A stretch of 5,150 nucleotides of DNA. It comes from Actinomycetota bacterium (GTDB lineage: Bacteria > Actinomycetota > Thermoleophilia > Solirubrobacterales > Solirubrobacteraceae). Each line of letters opens with the position of its first letter. The first letter of the stretch is position 1. Position numbers and translations under genes: made by a program. The stretch is taken from the NCBI GenBank assembly GCA_019348435.1, contig JAHWJM010000219.1, forward strand, positions 1 through 5,150, read 5' to 3'. Below the pieces are notes generated by a model, which was given only the letters and a program-made list of their open reading frames with translations, did not search any database and was not told where the DNA came from. Positions 4,788-5,150 of the stretch are shown here, piece after piece.

Positions 4788-5150
4788 CAGCTGCCGACCT
4801 CGGCGCGGATCGCACCGGCGCCCTGGGCGCTCTTGCCCTGGCCGATCTCGGTCGCGCCCACGAGGATCGCGATCTTGCCTTGGTGTGAGTTCTCGTACAT
4901 GAGTTGGTGGGCCTCCGCGACGCCCTCGAAGGGCATGGTCTTCCACAGGACGGGACGGATCTTCGATTCCCGGATGAGGTCGTTGGCCTTGGTGCACTCC
5001 CAGGCGTTGGCGAAGTGCGAGCCGATGATCTGCTTTTGGCGCATCCACAGGTAGCGGACGTCGAAGTCGAGGTGAAAGCCGGACGTCGCGCCGCAGATTA
5101 CGACCTTGCCGAACGGCTTGACGACCAACACGCTCGTCGGGAACGTCGCT
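4787..5150 (-). CDS. ccr: Crotonyl-CoA carboxylase/reductase, C-terminal part (5' end outside the window)
   Basis: The frame is open from the right edge to the TGA at 4789-4787, giving 120 visible residues. They match the C-terminal portion of the NADPH-dependent medium-chain dehydrogenase/reductase that reductively carboxylates crotonyl-CoA to ethylmalonyl-CoA. Recognisable segments are ATFPTSVLVVKPFGKVVICG (visible 1-20), then ATSGFHLDFDVRYLWMRQK, IIGSHFANAWE (41-51), IRPVLWKTMPFEGVAEAHQL and GKIAILVGAT. His45 in GSHFAN may be the CO2-pocket histidine described for this family; I cannot confirm the numbering. After ILVGAT there is a tail of roughly 21 residues ending AEVGS, somewhat longer than I expect. 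The enzyme acts in the cytoplasm, in the ethylmalonyl-CoA pathway for acetate assimilation or in supplying extender units. A GTG at 5131 is internal, not the start. The last base of the stop codon read on the minus strand is the first base of the next gene's ATG. Confidence 0.93.
   Translation of the reverse strand, partial: ATFPTSVLVVKPFGKVVICGATSGFHLDFDVRYLWMRQKQIIGSHFANAWECTKANDLIRESKIRPVLWKTMPFEGVAEAHQLMYENSHQGKIAILVGATEIGQGKSAQGAGAIRAEVGS

Noticed and set aside
5129..5131. GTG as the start of a short minus-strand gene
   Set aside because: The frame continues to the window edge with ATFPTS, which fits crotonyl-CoA carboxylase/reductase, so the GTG is an internal valine codon.

Overview
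The window is very GC-rich and its coding regions show strong third-position G/C bias. The protein families (an actinobacterial-style MBL hydrolase, a SigB/SigF-type sigma factor, a large exported cell-wall enzyme with a Pro/Ala-rich linker, and crotonyl-CoA carboxylase/reductase) point to a high-GC actinobacterium. Thermoleophilia/Solirubrobacterales is my best guess; that placement is inference from family resemblance, not proof. No tRNA, rRNA, CRISPR, insertion sequence or phage gene is visible. It reads as an ordinary, densely packed chromosomal segment.

Layout: the plus strand carries the 3' part of an MBL-fold metallo-hydrolase (1-834), a ClpS-type N-degron adaptor (855-1142), a SigB/F/G-family sigma factor (1203-1988) and a three-module secreted peptidoglycan enzyme (about 2117-4465). 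The minus strand, read from the right edge, carries the 3' end of crotonyl-CoA carboxylase/reductase (5150-4787) and, overlapping it by one base, a small protein of predicted ferredoxin-like fold (4787-4443). The two strands converge, and the last 23 bp of the cell-wall gene and the small-protein gene overlap. The only spacers are 20, 60 and 128 bp on the plus strand.

How the genes may work together: ClpS (substrate choice for Clp proteolysis) sits directly upstream of a general-stress-type sigma factor where other bacteria often have the anti-sigma factor; no anti-sigma gene is present here. The cell-wall protein combines an intact lytic transglycosylase domain, an M23/LytM domain that has lost its zinc ligands and is split by a linker-like insertion, and a C-terminal domain with a complete LAS-type zinc motif (HxxxxxxD...HxH). 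It is the most interesting object in the window. Its signal peptide is encoded upstream of the first ATG/GTG/TTG of the reading frame, so its true start is probably a CTG (or a rarer codon). On the minus strand, Ccr feeds ethylmalonyl-CoA metabolism, and the coupled small protein may be an accessory of unknown function.
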